DNA from: DATKZM01 sp035527975
GTDB taxonomy: Bacteria > Pseudomonadota > Alphaproteobacteria > JAPULJ01
Assembly (NCBI GenBank): GCA_035527975.1
Contig: DATKZM010000034.1
Span: 21,661 to 85,660 of the forward strand
Reading direction: 5' to 3'
Length of the DNA: 64,000 bases
The notes beneath the pieces are model-generated. The model was not told the DNA's origin. It saw only the letters and a program-made list of their open reading frames with translations, and searched no databases. This document shows, one piece after another, positions 28,568 through 36,888 of this stretch (the first letter of the stretch is position 1; every line of letters starts with the position of its first letter). Both the position numbers and the translations under genes were made by a program.

Positions 28568-29085
28568 TGGCGGTTTCGCTCCATCACGGCCGCGCGCAAG
28601 CCGGCGCCAAGCGGCGGGTCTACCGCCCGATGAGCGAGATCAACGTGACGCCGATGGTCGATGTCATGCTGGTGCTGCTGGTGATCTTCATGGTCACCGC
28701 GCCCCTGCTCACGGTGGGCGTGCCGGTCGATTTGCCGCAGACCAGTGCGCAGACGCTCAGCAAGCCCGACGAGCCGCTGGTGATCAGCGTCAATTCCGAA
28801 GGCAAGGTCTACATACAGGAAACGGAAATCCCGCTCGACGAGCTTGTGGCAAAACTGCAGGCGATCACGGCCACCAAACGGGAGACGCGCATTTATGTGC
28901 GCGGCGACCGGAACATAAATTATGGCCGCGTGATGCGGGTGATGGGAATGATCAGCGCCGCCGGCTTCACCAAGGTGGCGTTGATCGCGGAAATGACCGA
29001 AGGTGACGGATCCGGGGGGACCCCGTCGAAACGCTCCAATCCAGGTTCTGGGGAAGCCGGGAAGACGAAGAAACCAAGGCGATAG
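28567..29085 (+). CDS. tolR: Tol-Pal subunit TolR
   Basis: A 172-residue ExbD/TolR protein with a short cytoplasmic start (RRVYRPMSEINVTP), one membrane helix with the proton-carrying Asp (MVDVMLVLLVIFMVTAPLL) and a periplasmic domain. The C-terminal tail (GSGGTPSKRSNPGSGEAGK, then basic) is longer than the E. coli protein and probably flexible. It interacts with TolQ and TolA and is coupled to tolQ by overlap. Confidence 0.95.
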   Translation: MAVSLHHGRAQAGAKRRVYRPMSEINVTPMVDVMLVLLVIFMVTAPLLTVGVPVDLPQTSAQTLSKPDEPLVISVNSEGKVYIQETEIPLDELVAKLQAITATKRETRIYVRGDRNINYGRVMRVMGMISAAGFTKVALIAEMTEGDGSGGTPSKRSNPGSGEAGKTKKPRR

Positions 29086-29090
29086 CCCCC

Positions 29091-30092
29091 ATGCGCCACG
29101 GCGTCGTATTTTCAGCGTTCATGCATGTGATCCTGGCGGTCTTGATCGTCGTGGGCCTGCCATTCATGAAGAGACCGGTGCCCCCGCTGGCGCCGCCGAT
29201 CGTGGTCGAGATCCTGCAGATCACCGAGAACTCGAACCCGCGCAAGGGCCGCAAGCGCGTCGAGAAGGTGAAAAAGCCCAAGGCGGAGAAGGCCGAGACA
29301 CGCCGTTCGGCCAACCAGAAGAAGGCCGAAGACCCGCCGAAGGTCAAACCCAAGCCGGTGCCCAAACCCGTAGTCGAAAAGCCCAAGCCCAAACCGGTAC
29401 CCAAGGTCGCGGAGAAGCCGAAACCCAAGCCCGTTCCCAAGCCCAAGGTCGCGGAAAAGCCCAAGCCGAAGCCCAAGGTCGTTGAAAAACCCAAGCCAAA
29501 GCCGGAGCCAAAGGTCGCCTCGTTGCCAAAGCCCGAACCGAAACCAAAACCAAAGCCCGAACCCAAACGCAAGGTTGATGCCCCCAAACCCCAGCCCCGC
29601 GTCAAAGCCAAGCCGAAACCCAAGCCGCGCGCCAAACCCAAGCCGCGCCAACGCATGACGCTCGCCGGCATCCTCAATTCGGTCGACAAGCTGAAGCGCG
29701 ACGCCAAAGTTGCGCCCCGCGAGCGCGCCGCGCCCAACGAGCGCCGCGGCTCACCGCGCCACGACCCGACACTCAGCCTTTCGCGCAGCGAGTTCGATGC
29801 CTTGCGCCGCCAGTTAAGCAGCTGCTGGAATTTCCCGGCCGGCGCCAAGGAGAGCGGCACACTGATCGTCGAGATCAAGGTGATCGTCAACCGCGACCGT
29901 ACGGTGCGCGAGGCGCGGATCGTCGACGTCGCGCGGATGCGCAGCGATCCCTACTACCGCTCCGCCGCCGAAAGCGCGCTCCGGGCCGTGCAGAACCCGC
30001 GCTGCAGCCCGCTGCGGCTGCCGCCCTCCAAATACAGATTGTGGCGAAGCATGACATTGGAATTCGACCCCAGGGAGATGCTCGGAGGATGA
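29091..30092 (+). CDS. tolA: TolA, periplasm-spanning linker protein
   Basis: A 333-residue protein. An N-terminal membrane helix (about residues 6-25), a Pro/Lys-rich rod (about 45-190) built from KPKPKPVPK and KVAEKPKPKP repeats, and a C-terminal TonB/TolA-like domain (LRRQLSSCWNFPAGAKESGT to the end) bind TolB/Pal. The rod is proline-lysine rich, like TonB, instead of the Ala-rich helix of E. coli TolA. The final DFDPREMLGG and the operon position support TolA over TonB. The repeats at DNA level could expand or contract. Confidence 0.9.
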   Translation: MRHGVVFSAFMHVILAVLIVVGLPFMKRPVPPLAPPIVVEILQITENSNPRKGRKRVEKVKKPKAEKAETRRSANQKKAEDPPKVKPKPVPKPVVEKPKPKPVPKVAEKPKPKPVPKPKVAEKPKPKPKVVEKPKPKPEPKVASLPKPEPKPKPKPEPKRKVDAPKPQPRVKAKPKPKPRAKPKPRQRMTLAGILNSVDKLKRDAKVAPRERAAPNERRGSPRHDPTLSLSRSEFDALRRQLSSCWNFPAGAKESGTLIVEIKVIVNRDRTVREARIVDVARMRSDPYYRSAAESALRAVQNPRCSPLRLPPSKYRLWRSMTLEFDPREMLGG

Positions 30093-31438
30093 CTTACGCG
30101 CGCATGAACTACTCAAGCCGCAGGCCGATCCTGGCGGCGCTGTCGATCGCCATCTTCGCTGTCTTCGCTGTCTTTGGCGGGGGACGCCCGGCGCTGGCGG
30201 AATTGCGGGTCACGGTGGGCGATCCCAATGCGAACCCACTGCCGGTCGCGGTCACCAGTTTCCATGGGCCCGATGCGCGCGCGCGGCGCGTCGCGGCGGA
30301 CGTCGCCCGCGTGGTAATGGCCGATCTTGAGCGCTCCGGGCTGTTCAAGCCGATCGACCGCAAAGCCTTCATCCAGAAGACCGATACGATGAACCTGCAG
30401 CCGCAGTTTTCCGATTGGAAGCAGATCGGCGCCGAAGGTCTGGTCCACGGCTCGGTAACCCTGAAAAGCGATGGCCGGCTGCGCACCGAGTTCCGCCTTT
30501 GGGATGTGCTGGCGCAGACGCAGATGGTCGGCAAGGCCTATGAGACGCCGCCAGCCAATTGGCGCCGCGTCGCGCATATCATTGCCGATGCGATCTACAA
30601 GCGCGTCACCGGCGAGAATGGCTATTTCGACACTCGGATCGTCTATATCTCTGAAACCGGGTCTGTAACGGCGCGCGTCAAGCGCCTTGCCATCATGGAC
30701 CAGGACGGCGCCAACCATCGCTTCCTCACTAACGGCGCCAATCTTGTGCTGACCCCGCGCTTCTCGCCCTCGACCCAGGAGATCACCTATCTCTCCTATG
30801 TCGGCAACCGGCCGCGCGTCTACATCTACAACATCGACACGCGGCGGCGCGAAGTAGTCGGCGAGTTCCCGGGCATGACCTTCGCCCCGCGCTTCTCGCC
30901 CGATGGCAACAAGATCATCATGAGCCTTGCCAGCAGCGGCAATTCGGAGATCTACACGATGGATCTGCGCAGCCGCGTCGTGCGGCGGCTGACCAATCAC
31001 CGCGCCATCGACACCTCGCCCTCCTTCTCGCCCGACGGCGCCAAGATCGTCTTCAATTCCAACCGCGGCGGCTCGCAACAGATCTATGTCATGAGCGCCA
31101 ATGGCGGCGGCGTCACCCGCATCAGCTTCGGCAAGGGGCGCTACGCCACGCCGGTCTGGTCGCCGCGCGGCGATCTCATCGCCTTCACCAAGATCGGCAA
31201 GGGCGGTTTTGCCATCGGCGTGATGCGCCCCGACGGTTCCGGCGAGCGTCTGCTCGCAAACGGCTTCCTCGTCGAGGGCCCGACCTGGGCGCCCAATGGC
31301 CGCGTGCTGATGTTCTTTCGCCAGGCGCGCGGCGGCAGCCCGCAACTCTTCACGATCGACCTGACCGGCAAGAATGAGCGACCGGTGGCCACGCCGCTGG
31401 GCTCATCCGACCCTGCCTGGTCGCCGACACTGCCTTGA
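30089..31438 (+). CDS. tolB: Tol-Pal beta-propeller protein TolB
   Basis: A 449-residue periplasmic protein. A signal peptide (hydrophobic core LAALSIAIFAVFAVF, cleavage after PALA) precedes the N-terminal domain (LRVTVGDPNANPLPVAVTSF) and the six-bladed propeller with repeated FSPDG-K/N-I motifs (PRFSPDGNKIIMSL, PSFSPDGAKIVFNS). It binds Pal and TolA. I chose the ATG at 30089, which overlaps the tolA stop (ATGA); the second ATG at 30104 is also possible. Confidence 0.95.
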   Translation: MTYARMNYSSRRPILAALSIAIFAVFAVFGGGRPALAELRVTVGDPNANPLPVAVTSFHGPDARARRVAADVARVVMADLERSGLFKPIDRKAFIQKTDTMNLQPQFSDWKQIGAEGLVHGSVTLKSDGRLRTEFRLWDVLAQTQMVGKAYETPPANWRRVAHIIADAIYKRVTGENGYFDTRIVYISETGSVTARVKRLAIMDQDGANHRFLTNGANLVLTPRFSPSTQEITYLSYVGNRPRVYIYNIDTRRREVVGEFPGMTFAPRFSPDGNKIIMSLASSGNSEIYTMDLRSRVVRRLTNHRAIDTSPSFSPDGAKIVFNSNRGGSQQIYVMSANGGGVTRISFGKGRYATPVWSPRGDLIAFTKIGKGGFAIGVMRPDGSGERLLANGFLVEGPTWAPNGRVLMFFRQARGGSPQLFTIDLTGKNERPVATPLGSSDPAWSPTLP

Positions 31439-31474
31439 GGCGCCGCCATGCATTCGCGCATGCGCGCCCCTCGA

Positions 31475-31500
31475 ATTCGATGGCCCGGAGACCATCGAAT
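31475..31500. other. 9-bp inverted repeat between tolB and pal
   Basis: ATTCGATGG (31475-31483) pairs perfectly with CCATCGAAT (31492-31500) around an 8-nt loop, 37 bp after the tolB stop. With no T tract it may be an mRNA processing or stability element that lets pal be expressed more strongly than the upstream tol genes. Confidence 0.45.
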
Positions 31501-31529
31501 GACCGCGAGCCAAGGATCCGCCGAGGTTA

Positions 31530-31543
31530 CGGTCACGTGACCG
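31530..31543. promoter_or_regulatory. perfect 14-bp palindrome upstream of pal
   Basis: CGGTCACGTGACCG is a perfect palindrome about 87 bp upstream of the pal start. It could be an operator for a dimeric regulator giving pal its own control, but chance occurrence in GC-rich DNA cannot be excluded. Confidence 0.3.
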
Positions 31544-31629
31544 GCCATTGCGGACCCGCAATCGCGGACTTTCCTGCCGACAATCGGCAAACGTTATGTT
31601 CACAAAGAAAGCGGTACAGGAGTAGTTAA

Positions 31630-32118
31630 ATGGTGCTGAAGAAAGCGATGGTTCTTGCTGCGGTCGCGGCGCTCCTGGGAGGCTGCGAAACCGGCCCCAA
31701 GAGTCAGGGGAACGTGTCCGGCGGCGGTTCCGCCGGTGCGGGAGCCAATGGCGGCTGGGTAGCGACAGCCCAGCAATGCGGCGGAGAACGCGTGTTCTTC
31801 GATCTCGACCAGCACGACCTTCAGCCGGCGGCGCGCCGCACGGTTGAGTGTTGGGCCAATTTCCTGAAGAACAAGCAGGCCGTGACCCTTCTGATCGAGG
31901 GCAATGCCGACGAGCGCGGCACGCGCGAATACAACCTCGCGCTCGGTGATCGCCGTGCGAATGCGGTGAAGAACTATCTGGTGGCACTTGGCGTGAATTC
32001 GCGCCGGGTGCGGACAATCAGCTACGGCAAGGAACGGCCTTGGGTGCCCGGCAGCAGTGAAGACGCTTGGGCAAAGAACCGCAATTCCAAGGCGCTTCCG
32101 TCGGCGCCCGGAACCTGA
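31630..32118 (+). CDS. pal: peptidoglycan-associated lipoprotein Pal
   Basis: A 162-residue outer-membrane lipoprotein. The signal (LKKAMVLAAVAALLGGC) has lipobox LGGC with lipidated Cys19. A Gly/Ser-rich linker leads to an OmpA-like peptidoglycan-binding domain with RVFFDLDQHDL, IEGNADERGTREYNLALGDRRA and ISYGKERPW. The DAP-contacting Arg is retained in AKNR, but the last strand normally reading RRAV-V is replaced by NSKALPSAPGT, an unusual end. AGGAG precedes the ATG. It has a 191-bp leader after tolB, so its own promoter is likely. Confidence 0.93.
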   Translation: MVLKKAMVLAAVAALLGGCETGPKSQGNVSGGGSAGAGANGGWVATAQQCGGERVFFDLDQHDLQPAARRTVECWANFLKNKQAVTLLIEGNADERGTREYNLALGDRRANAVKNYLVALGVNSRRVRTISYGKERPWVPGSSEDAWAKNRNSKALPSAPGT

Positions 32119-32218
32119 GCCGGCGTGATTGGAGCGGCGTTTTCTGCCGGGACCGCCGCCCCAGTTTCGCCAAACTAATCAATACTATGTACTGAAATCC
32201 GGTGACGGAGGGTTACCC

Positions 32219-33262
32219 GTGCCGGACAACCAAACAACTGAACCGGACGCTGACATGACACATCTGCACCGCGTCACCCCGATTGCCGGAGGCTGCTTCG
32301 CCCTGGCCTTGGCCGTCGCGCTCATCCAGCCCACCCTGCCCGCCTTTGCGCAAGGCGCAGAGCTTAACGAGGTGCGCAACGAAATCGCCAGGCTGCAACG
32401 CGAGGTATCCGCGCTGCGCCGCCAGATCGCACGTGGCGGCGCGCGGAGCAATGGCAGTGGCGGCCGCGGCGGCCCCAAGTCGATCGGCGGTGAGTTGCCG
32501 CCTACCTTGGCCGCCCGCATGGAGGTTCGTCTCTCCCAACTTGAGGGCCAAGTCAGCCAGATGACCGGCAAGATCGAAGAGATCAACCACGGCATCAAGC
32601 AGATCGGCGAAAAGCTCGACAGGGCCGTCACCGACATCGAGCTTCGCCTGGCGGCGTTGGAGAAAGGCAAGCCGCTCGCGGGCGGCGGACGGGCAAGAAC
32701 CGCCGGCGGTGAACGCGGCACGGCGCGGCGTAGCGGGGCCAGCGGCACAGGCCGCGCGGCAGGCGGCGGCGGCAGCTCAAGCGCCGGCAGGTCGGGCGGT
32801 GCCGCAGGCGGTACAACTGGCGGCACGGCAGGCGGCACTGGCGGCGGCCGCGACCAGCTCGCAAAACTTCCCGACGGCAAGCCCGCCGAGCAATACCAGT
32901 ACGCGATGTCGCTCTTGCGGCGCGGCAATCACGACAAGGCCGCCGGCGCGCTCAAGGCTTTCATCCAGCGCTATCCCAACGGCACGCTCACCGGCAACGC
33001 GGTCTACTGGCTGGGCGAATCCTACTATGTGCGCGGCCAGTATCGCGAAGCCGCGATCCATTTCGCCGAAGGCTTCAAGAAATTTCCCAAGAGCCCGAAG
33101 GCCTCGGCGAACCTGCTGAAGCTCGGCATGTCCTTCGGCAAGCTCAACAAGCGCCGCGAGGCTTGCGCCAGCCTGTACGAGTTGCAACGGCGGTACCCCC
33201 GCGCACCGACTTACATCCGTCGCCGTGCCACCGGCGAATCGCGTCGGCTGCGCTGCAGCTAA
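32219..33262 (+). CDS. cpoB: Tol-Pal accessory protein CpoB (YbgF)
   Basis: A 347-residue periplasmic protein. A signal peptide (core CFALALAVALI, cleavage after PAFA) precedes a coiled-coil trimerisation segment (ELNEVRNEIARLQREVSALRR, then LSQLEGQVSQMTGKI). A long Gly/Ser/Thr/Arg-rich linker (about 165-225) leads to a C-terminal TPR domain (AEQYQYAMSLLRRGNHDKA onward). CpoB links Tol-Pal to peptidoglycan synthesis. The GTG at 32219 has GGAGGG (32207-32212) 6 nt upstream; the ATG at 32255, closer to the signal peptide, has no ribosome site. The linker is unusually long and repetitive. Confidence 0.9.
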   Translation: MPDNQTTEPDADMTHLHRVTPIAGGCFALALAVALIQPTLPAFAQGAELNEVRNEIARLQREVSALRRQIARGGARSNGSGGRGGPKSIGGELPPTLAARMEVRLSQLEGQVSQMTGKIEEINHGIKQIGEKLDRAVTDIELRLAALEKGKPLAGGGRARTAGGERGTARRSGASGTGRAAGGGGSSSAGRSGGAAGGTTGGTAGGTGGGRDQLAKLPDGKPAEQYQYAMSLLRRGNHDKAAGALKAFIQRYPNGTLTGNAVYWLGESYYVRGQYREAAIHFAEGFKKFPKSPKASANLLKLGMSFGKLNKRREACASLYELQRRYPRAPTYIRRRATGESRRLRCS

Positions 33263-34640
33263 GAAGCAGGCGTCCGGCCTTGGGAATAACCAAACGCATA
33301 CCGCCGCGCGCCCGCTGAGCGAGCAGGACTTCGCACACGCCATGACGCGTCTCGGCCCGTTCGAGCGCGCCCCGCATCTGGCGGTCGCGGTCTCCGGCGG
33401 CGCCGACAGCATGGCGCTAACGCTGCTGGCGGCCCACTGGGCGCGAAGCCAGGATGGCGGGGTCACGGCGATTTCGATCGATCACGGCCTGCGGCCCGAA
33501 TCTGCGGCCGAAGCCCACAAGGTGGGCGCGTGGTGCGGCGATCTTGGAACCGCCCACGTCACCTTGACCTGGACCGGCCACAAGCCGGGCAGCGGCATCC
33601 AGTCCGCCGCCCGCGCCGCCCGCTATGCGCTGCTCGGCGACTGGTGCCGGCAGAACGGCGTGCTTCATCTCCTGACCGCGCATCATCTTGAGGATCAGGC
33701 CGAGACGGTATTGTTGCGCCTTGGCCGCGGCAGCGGTCCCGACGGGCTCGCCGCCATGCCGGCGATTGCCGAAGCGCCGCATTATCGCCTGCTGCGGCCG
33801 CTTCTTGATATTTCCAAATCCGCCCTCGTCGCGACGCTGCAAGCGGCGCGCCAGGATTGGCTGGAAGACCCAAGCAACCACGACCCTGCCCATACGCGCA
33901 CGCGCCTACGGCAATTCTCCCACCGGCTCGAGCAGGCCGGTGTGCCCGCCGACGGGTTCGCGACAATGGCAGCCAGCCACGGCCAAGCCCGCGCACAATC
34001 CGACGATGCGGTCGCGGCATTGCTCGCCGCTGCCGCGACGCTCCACCCCGAAGGCTGGTGCGCGCTCGATCCGATACGTCTTGCCGAGGCCAAGCCCGAG
34101 CACATGCGCCGGGCGCTGACCCGCGTCATTGTCACCGTCGCCGGCCGCGCTTACCCCCCGCGCGGCGCCCGGCTCGAACGGGTGTGCGAGGACTTGCGCC
34201 GCGGCGATCTGGGAGCGGCGCGCACCATCGGCGGCTGCCGCATCGTGCCCACAAGGGGCAGCCTTCTTGTTTGCCGCGAGCCCGCCGCCGCGCGGCAACG
34301 GTTATCGGCCGCCGGCCGCGGCCTGGTCCGTTGGGACAACCGCTTCACGCTCACGCTGTCGGGAACGCCTGAATTGGCCGGGGACCATCTGCGCGTTGCT
34401 CGCCTCGGACGCGCCGGCTGGGCCGCCCTCGCCGCCGACCGGCCCGAGCTTCGAAAGACCGCGGTCCCGGCCCCGGTCCGCCCCTCTTTGCCCGCGCTCT
34501 GGGATGGCGAGGCTCTGATAGCGGTTCCAAATCTGGGTTATTGGCGTTCAGGCCGCGCGGAGACCGGGCTCAGGCTCGGTTCCGCCACATTTAGCCCATC
34601 GCTGCCGCTCGTCGGAGCACGTTTCGGCGTTGCGAAATGA
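33225..34640 (+). CDS. tilS: tRNA(Ile)-lysidine synthetase TilS
   Basis: A 471-residue enzyme making lysidine at the wobble base of tRNA-Ile(CAU), essential for AUA decoding. The PP-loop is AVAVSGGADSMAL, with ISIDHGLRPES, LLTAHHLEDQAETVLLRLGRGSG and DPSNHDP as further catalytic-domain motifs. The start is uncertain: GTG 33225 overlaps cpoB by 38 bp and keeps the conserved segment LSEQDFAHAMTRLGPFE. The ATG at 33342 would cut into that segment. The tol-pal to tilS to ftsH order is standard. Confidence 0.93.
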   Translation: MPPANRVGCAAAKKQASGLGNNQTHTAARPLSEQDFAHAMTRLGPFERAPHLAVAVSGGADSMALTLLAAHWARSQDGGVTAISIDHGLRPESAAEAHKVGAWCGDLGTAHVTLTWTGHKPGSGIQSAARAARYALLGDWCRQNGVLHLLTAHHLEDQAETVLLRLGRGSGPDGLAAMPAIAEAPHYRLLRPLLDISKSALVATLQAARQDWLEDPSNHDPAHTRTRLRQFSHRLEQAGVPADGFATMAASHGQARAQSDDAVAALLAAAATLHPEGWCALDPIRLAEAKPEHMRRALTRVIVTVAGRAYPPRGARLERVCEDLRRGDLGAARTIGGCRIVPTRGSLLVCREPAAARQRLSAAGRGLVRWDNRFTLTLSGTPELAGDHLRVARLGRAGWAALAADRPELRKTAVPAPVRPSLPALWDGEALIAVPNLGYWRSGRAETGLRLGSATFSPSLPLVGARFGVAK

Positions 34641-34847
34641 CGCAGATCGCCTACATACTAGCAAGGCGTCCGCAGCGTCCCGCAGCACGACGAGGTCCAA
34701 TTCGGCAATTGAAGGGCTGGCAAGGCAAACGGCAAAACCGGTCATTCCCCGCCGTGCGTAAAGGGTTCTGCAAGACAGGCGTGGCAAACTAGCGATCTGG
34801 CCGATATCCGGCCGGACGGCCGGGGCCGCGAAGGAAACGGTGATCCA

Positions 34848-36779
34848 GTGAATAATTTTGGCAAGAATCTCGCGCTTTGGGTGATAATCGGCCTCCTGCT
34901 GATCGCCCTCTTCAACCTGTTCCAGGGCTCCTCGAGCAGCCGCGATCCAAACAAACTTGCCTATTCCGATTTCGTCCAACGCGTGCAGGCCGGGACCGTC
35001 CGCTCGGTCACCATCAAGGGCGAGAAAATCAGCGGCCGGCTGGCAGATGGCTCGACTTTCGCCACGACCAAGCCCACCGAGGACCCCGACCTCATCAAGC
35101 GCCTGTTGGCGAAAAACGTCCAGGTCGAGGCCGCGCCGAAGGACGAGGGCATGCATCCGCTGCTTTCGGTGCTGATTTCCTGGTTCCCACTGCTGCTCAT
35201 CATCGGCCTCTGGATCTTCTTCATGCGCCAAATGCAGTCGGGATCCGGACGCGCCATGGGCTTTGGCAAGTCGCGCGCGCGGCTGCTGACCGAGAAGGTC
35301 GGCCGCGTCACCTTCGAGGATGTCGCCGGCATCGACGAAGCCAAGCAGGAAGTCGAGGAGATCATCGAGTTCCTGCGCGACCCGCAAAAATTCCAGCGCC
35401 TCGGCGGCAAGATCCCGAAGGGCGTGCTACTCGTCGGGCCTCCGGGCACCGGCAAAACACTGCTCGCCCGCGCCATCGCCGGCGAGGCCAATGTGCCCTT
35501 CTTCACGATCTCCGGCTCGGACTTCGTTGAGATGTTCGTCGGTGTCGGCGCCAGCCGCGTCCGCGACATGTTCGAGCAAGGCAAGAAGAACGCCCCTTGC
35601 ATCATCTTCATCGACGAAATCGACGCCGTCGGCCGTCACCGCGGCGCCGGCCTTGGCGGCGGCAATGACGAGCGCGAGCAGACGCTGAACCAGCTTCTCG
35701 TCGAGATGGACGGCTTTGAGACCAACGAAGGGGTCATCCTGATCGCCGCGACCAACCGTCCCGACGTGCTCGACCCGGCGCTGCTTCGCCCGGGCCGTTT
35801 CGACCGTCAGGTCGTCGTCCCCAATCCCGACGTGATCGGCCGCGAGAAGATCCTCAAGGTCCATATGCGCAAGGTGCCGCTGGCGCCCGGCGTCGATGCC
35901 CGCGTGATCGCACGCGGCACCCCCGGCTTCTCCGGCGCTGATCTCGCCAATCTGGTCAACGAAGCGGCCCTGCTGGCGGCGCGCATGAACAAGCGCGTGG
36001 TCACCATGGCCGAGTTCGAGAGCGCCAAGGACAAGGTGTTGATGGGCGCCGAGCGCCGTTCGATGGTGATGACCGAGGACGAAAAGGAAGCGACCGCCTA
36101 TCACGAAGCCGGCCACGCGCTGGTGAACATTCATATGACCGAGGGCGACCCGCTGCATAAAGTCACGATCATTCCGCGCGGCCGTGCGCTTGGCGTCACC
36201 ATGTCCCTACCCGAACGCGACCGCCTCAGCTATTCCAAGAAATGGTGCGAAGCCAATATCGCCAAGGCATTTGGCGGCCGTGTCGCCGAACAGCTCATCT
36301 ACGGCGAGGAGCACCTCAACACCGGCGCGGCGCAGGATATCAATATGGCGACCAGTTTGGCGCGCTCGATGGTCACCGAATGGGGCATGAGCGAGGAGCT
36401 CGGGCCGCTGCAGTACCAGGAAAACCAGGACGAGGTTTTCCTCGGCCATTCGGTCGCACGCACTCAGCACATCTCGGAGAAAACCGCCGAGACGATCGAC
36501 CAGGAAGTGCGCCGCATCATCAATGCGGGCGAGGCCAAGGCGCGCGAGATCCTGACCGAGCATCTCAAGGATCTGCACAAGGTCGCCAAGGCGCTGCTCG
36601 AATACGAGACATTGAGCGCCGACGATATTGCGTTGATCCGCAAGGGCAAGAAGATCGATCGTGGCGATGATGCCGAGCCGACCGCCAAAACCGGCGACAA
36701 GCCCCGCGCCTCGGTGCCGACGACATCCAAGAAGCCGCGCTCCGACGGCGGCATGGAGCCCGAGCCGCAAGGCACCTGA
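34848..36779 (+). CDS. ftsH: ATP-dependent zinc metalloprotease FtsH
   Basis: A 643-residue membrane-anchored AAA+ protease. Two N-terminal membrane helices (about 9-25 and 103-126) flank a periplasmic domain. The AAA module has Walker A GPPGTGKT, Walker B IIFIDEIDAVG and the second region of homology RPGRFDRQV; the zinc site is HEAGH. It degrades membrane proteins and regulators such as RpoH and LpxC in other bacteria. The GTG start follows AAGGAA. The Lys/Pro-rich C-terminal tail (after 610) is disordered. The 207-bp upstream region presumably holds its promoter. Confidence 0.97.
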   Translation: MNNFGKNLALWVIIGLLLIALFNLFQGSSSSRDPNKLAYSDFVQRVQAGTVRSVTIKGEKISGRLADGSTFATTKPTEDPDLIKRLLAKNVQVEAAPKDEGMHPLLSVLISWFPLLLIIGLWIFFMRQMQSGSGRAMGFGKSRARLLTEKVGRVTFEDVAGIDEAKQEVEEIIEFLRDPQKFQRLGGKIPKGVLLVGPPGTGKTLLARAIAGEANVPFFTISGSDFVEMFVGVGASRVRDMFEQGKKNAPCIIFIDEIDAVGRHRGAGLGGGNDEREQTLNQLLVEMDGFETNEGVILIAATNRPDVLDPALLRPGRFDRQVVVPNPDVIGREKILKVHMRKVPLAPGVDARVIARGTPGFSGADLANLVNEAALLAARMNKRVVTMAEFESAKDKVLMGAERRSMVMTEDEKEATAYHEAGHALVNIHMTEGDPLHKVTIIPRGRALGVTMSLPERDRLSYSKKWCEANIAKAFGGRVAEQLIYGEEHLNTGAAQDINMATSLARSMVTEWGMSEELGPLQYQENQDEVFLGHSVARTQHISEKTAETIDQEVRRIINAGEAKAREILTEHLKDLHKVAKALLEYETLSADDIALIRKGKKIDRGDDAEPTAKTGDKPRASVPTTSKKPRSDGGMEPEPQGT

Positions 36780-36801
36780 CGCCGCGCAAAACGCAACAAC
36801 C

Positions 36802-36830
36802 GGGCCGCCAACTAATCTGGCGGCCCGATG
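36802..36830 (+). terminator. hairpin after ftsH
   Basis: GGGCCGCCA (36802-36810) pairs with TGGCGGCCC (36818-36826) around a 7-nt loop, 22 bp after the ftsH stop, followed by a weak T-containing stretch (GATGCTTT). It probably ends or attenuates ftsH transcription before folP. Confidence 0.65.
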
Positions 36831-36888
36831 CTTTGCGGAGCATGTCGCGATTTCTGAGCTCTCTGCGCCCCTCCTCATCCCCGCCGCT

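Noticed and set aside
31590..31612. Promoter TTATGT with a TTCCTG -35 before pal
   Set aside because: Spacing is right but both elements are weak; not enough to annotate.
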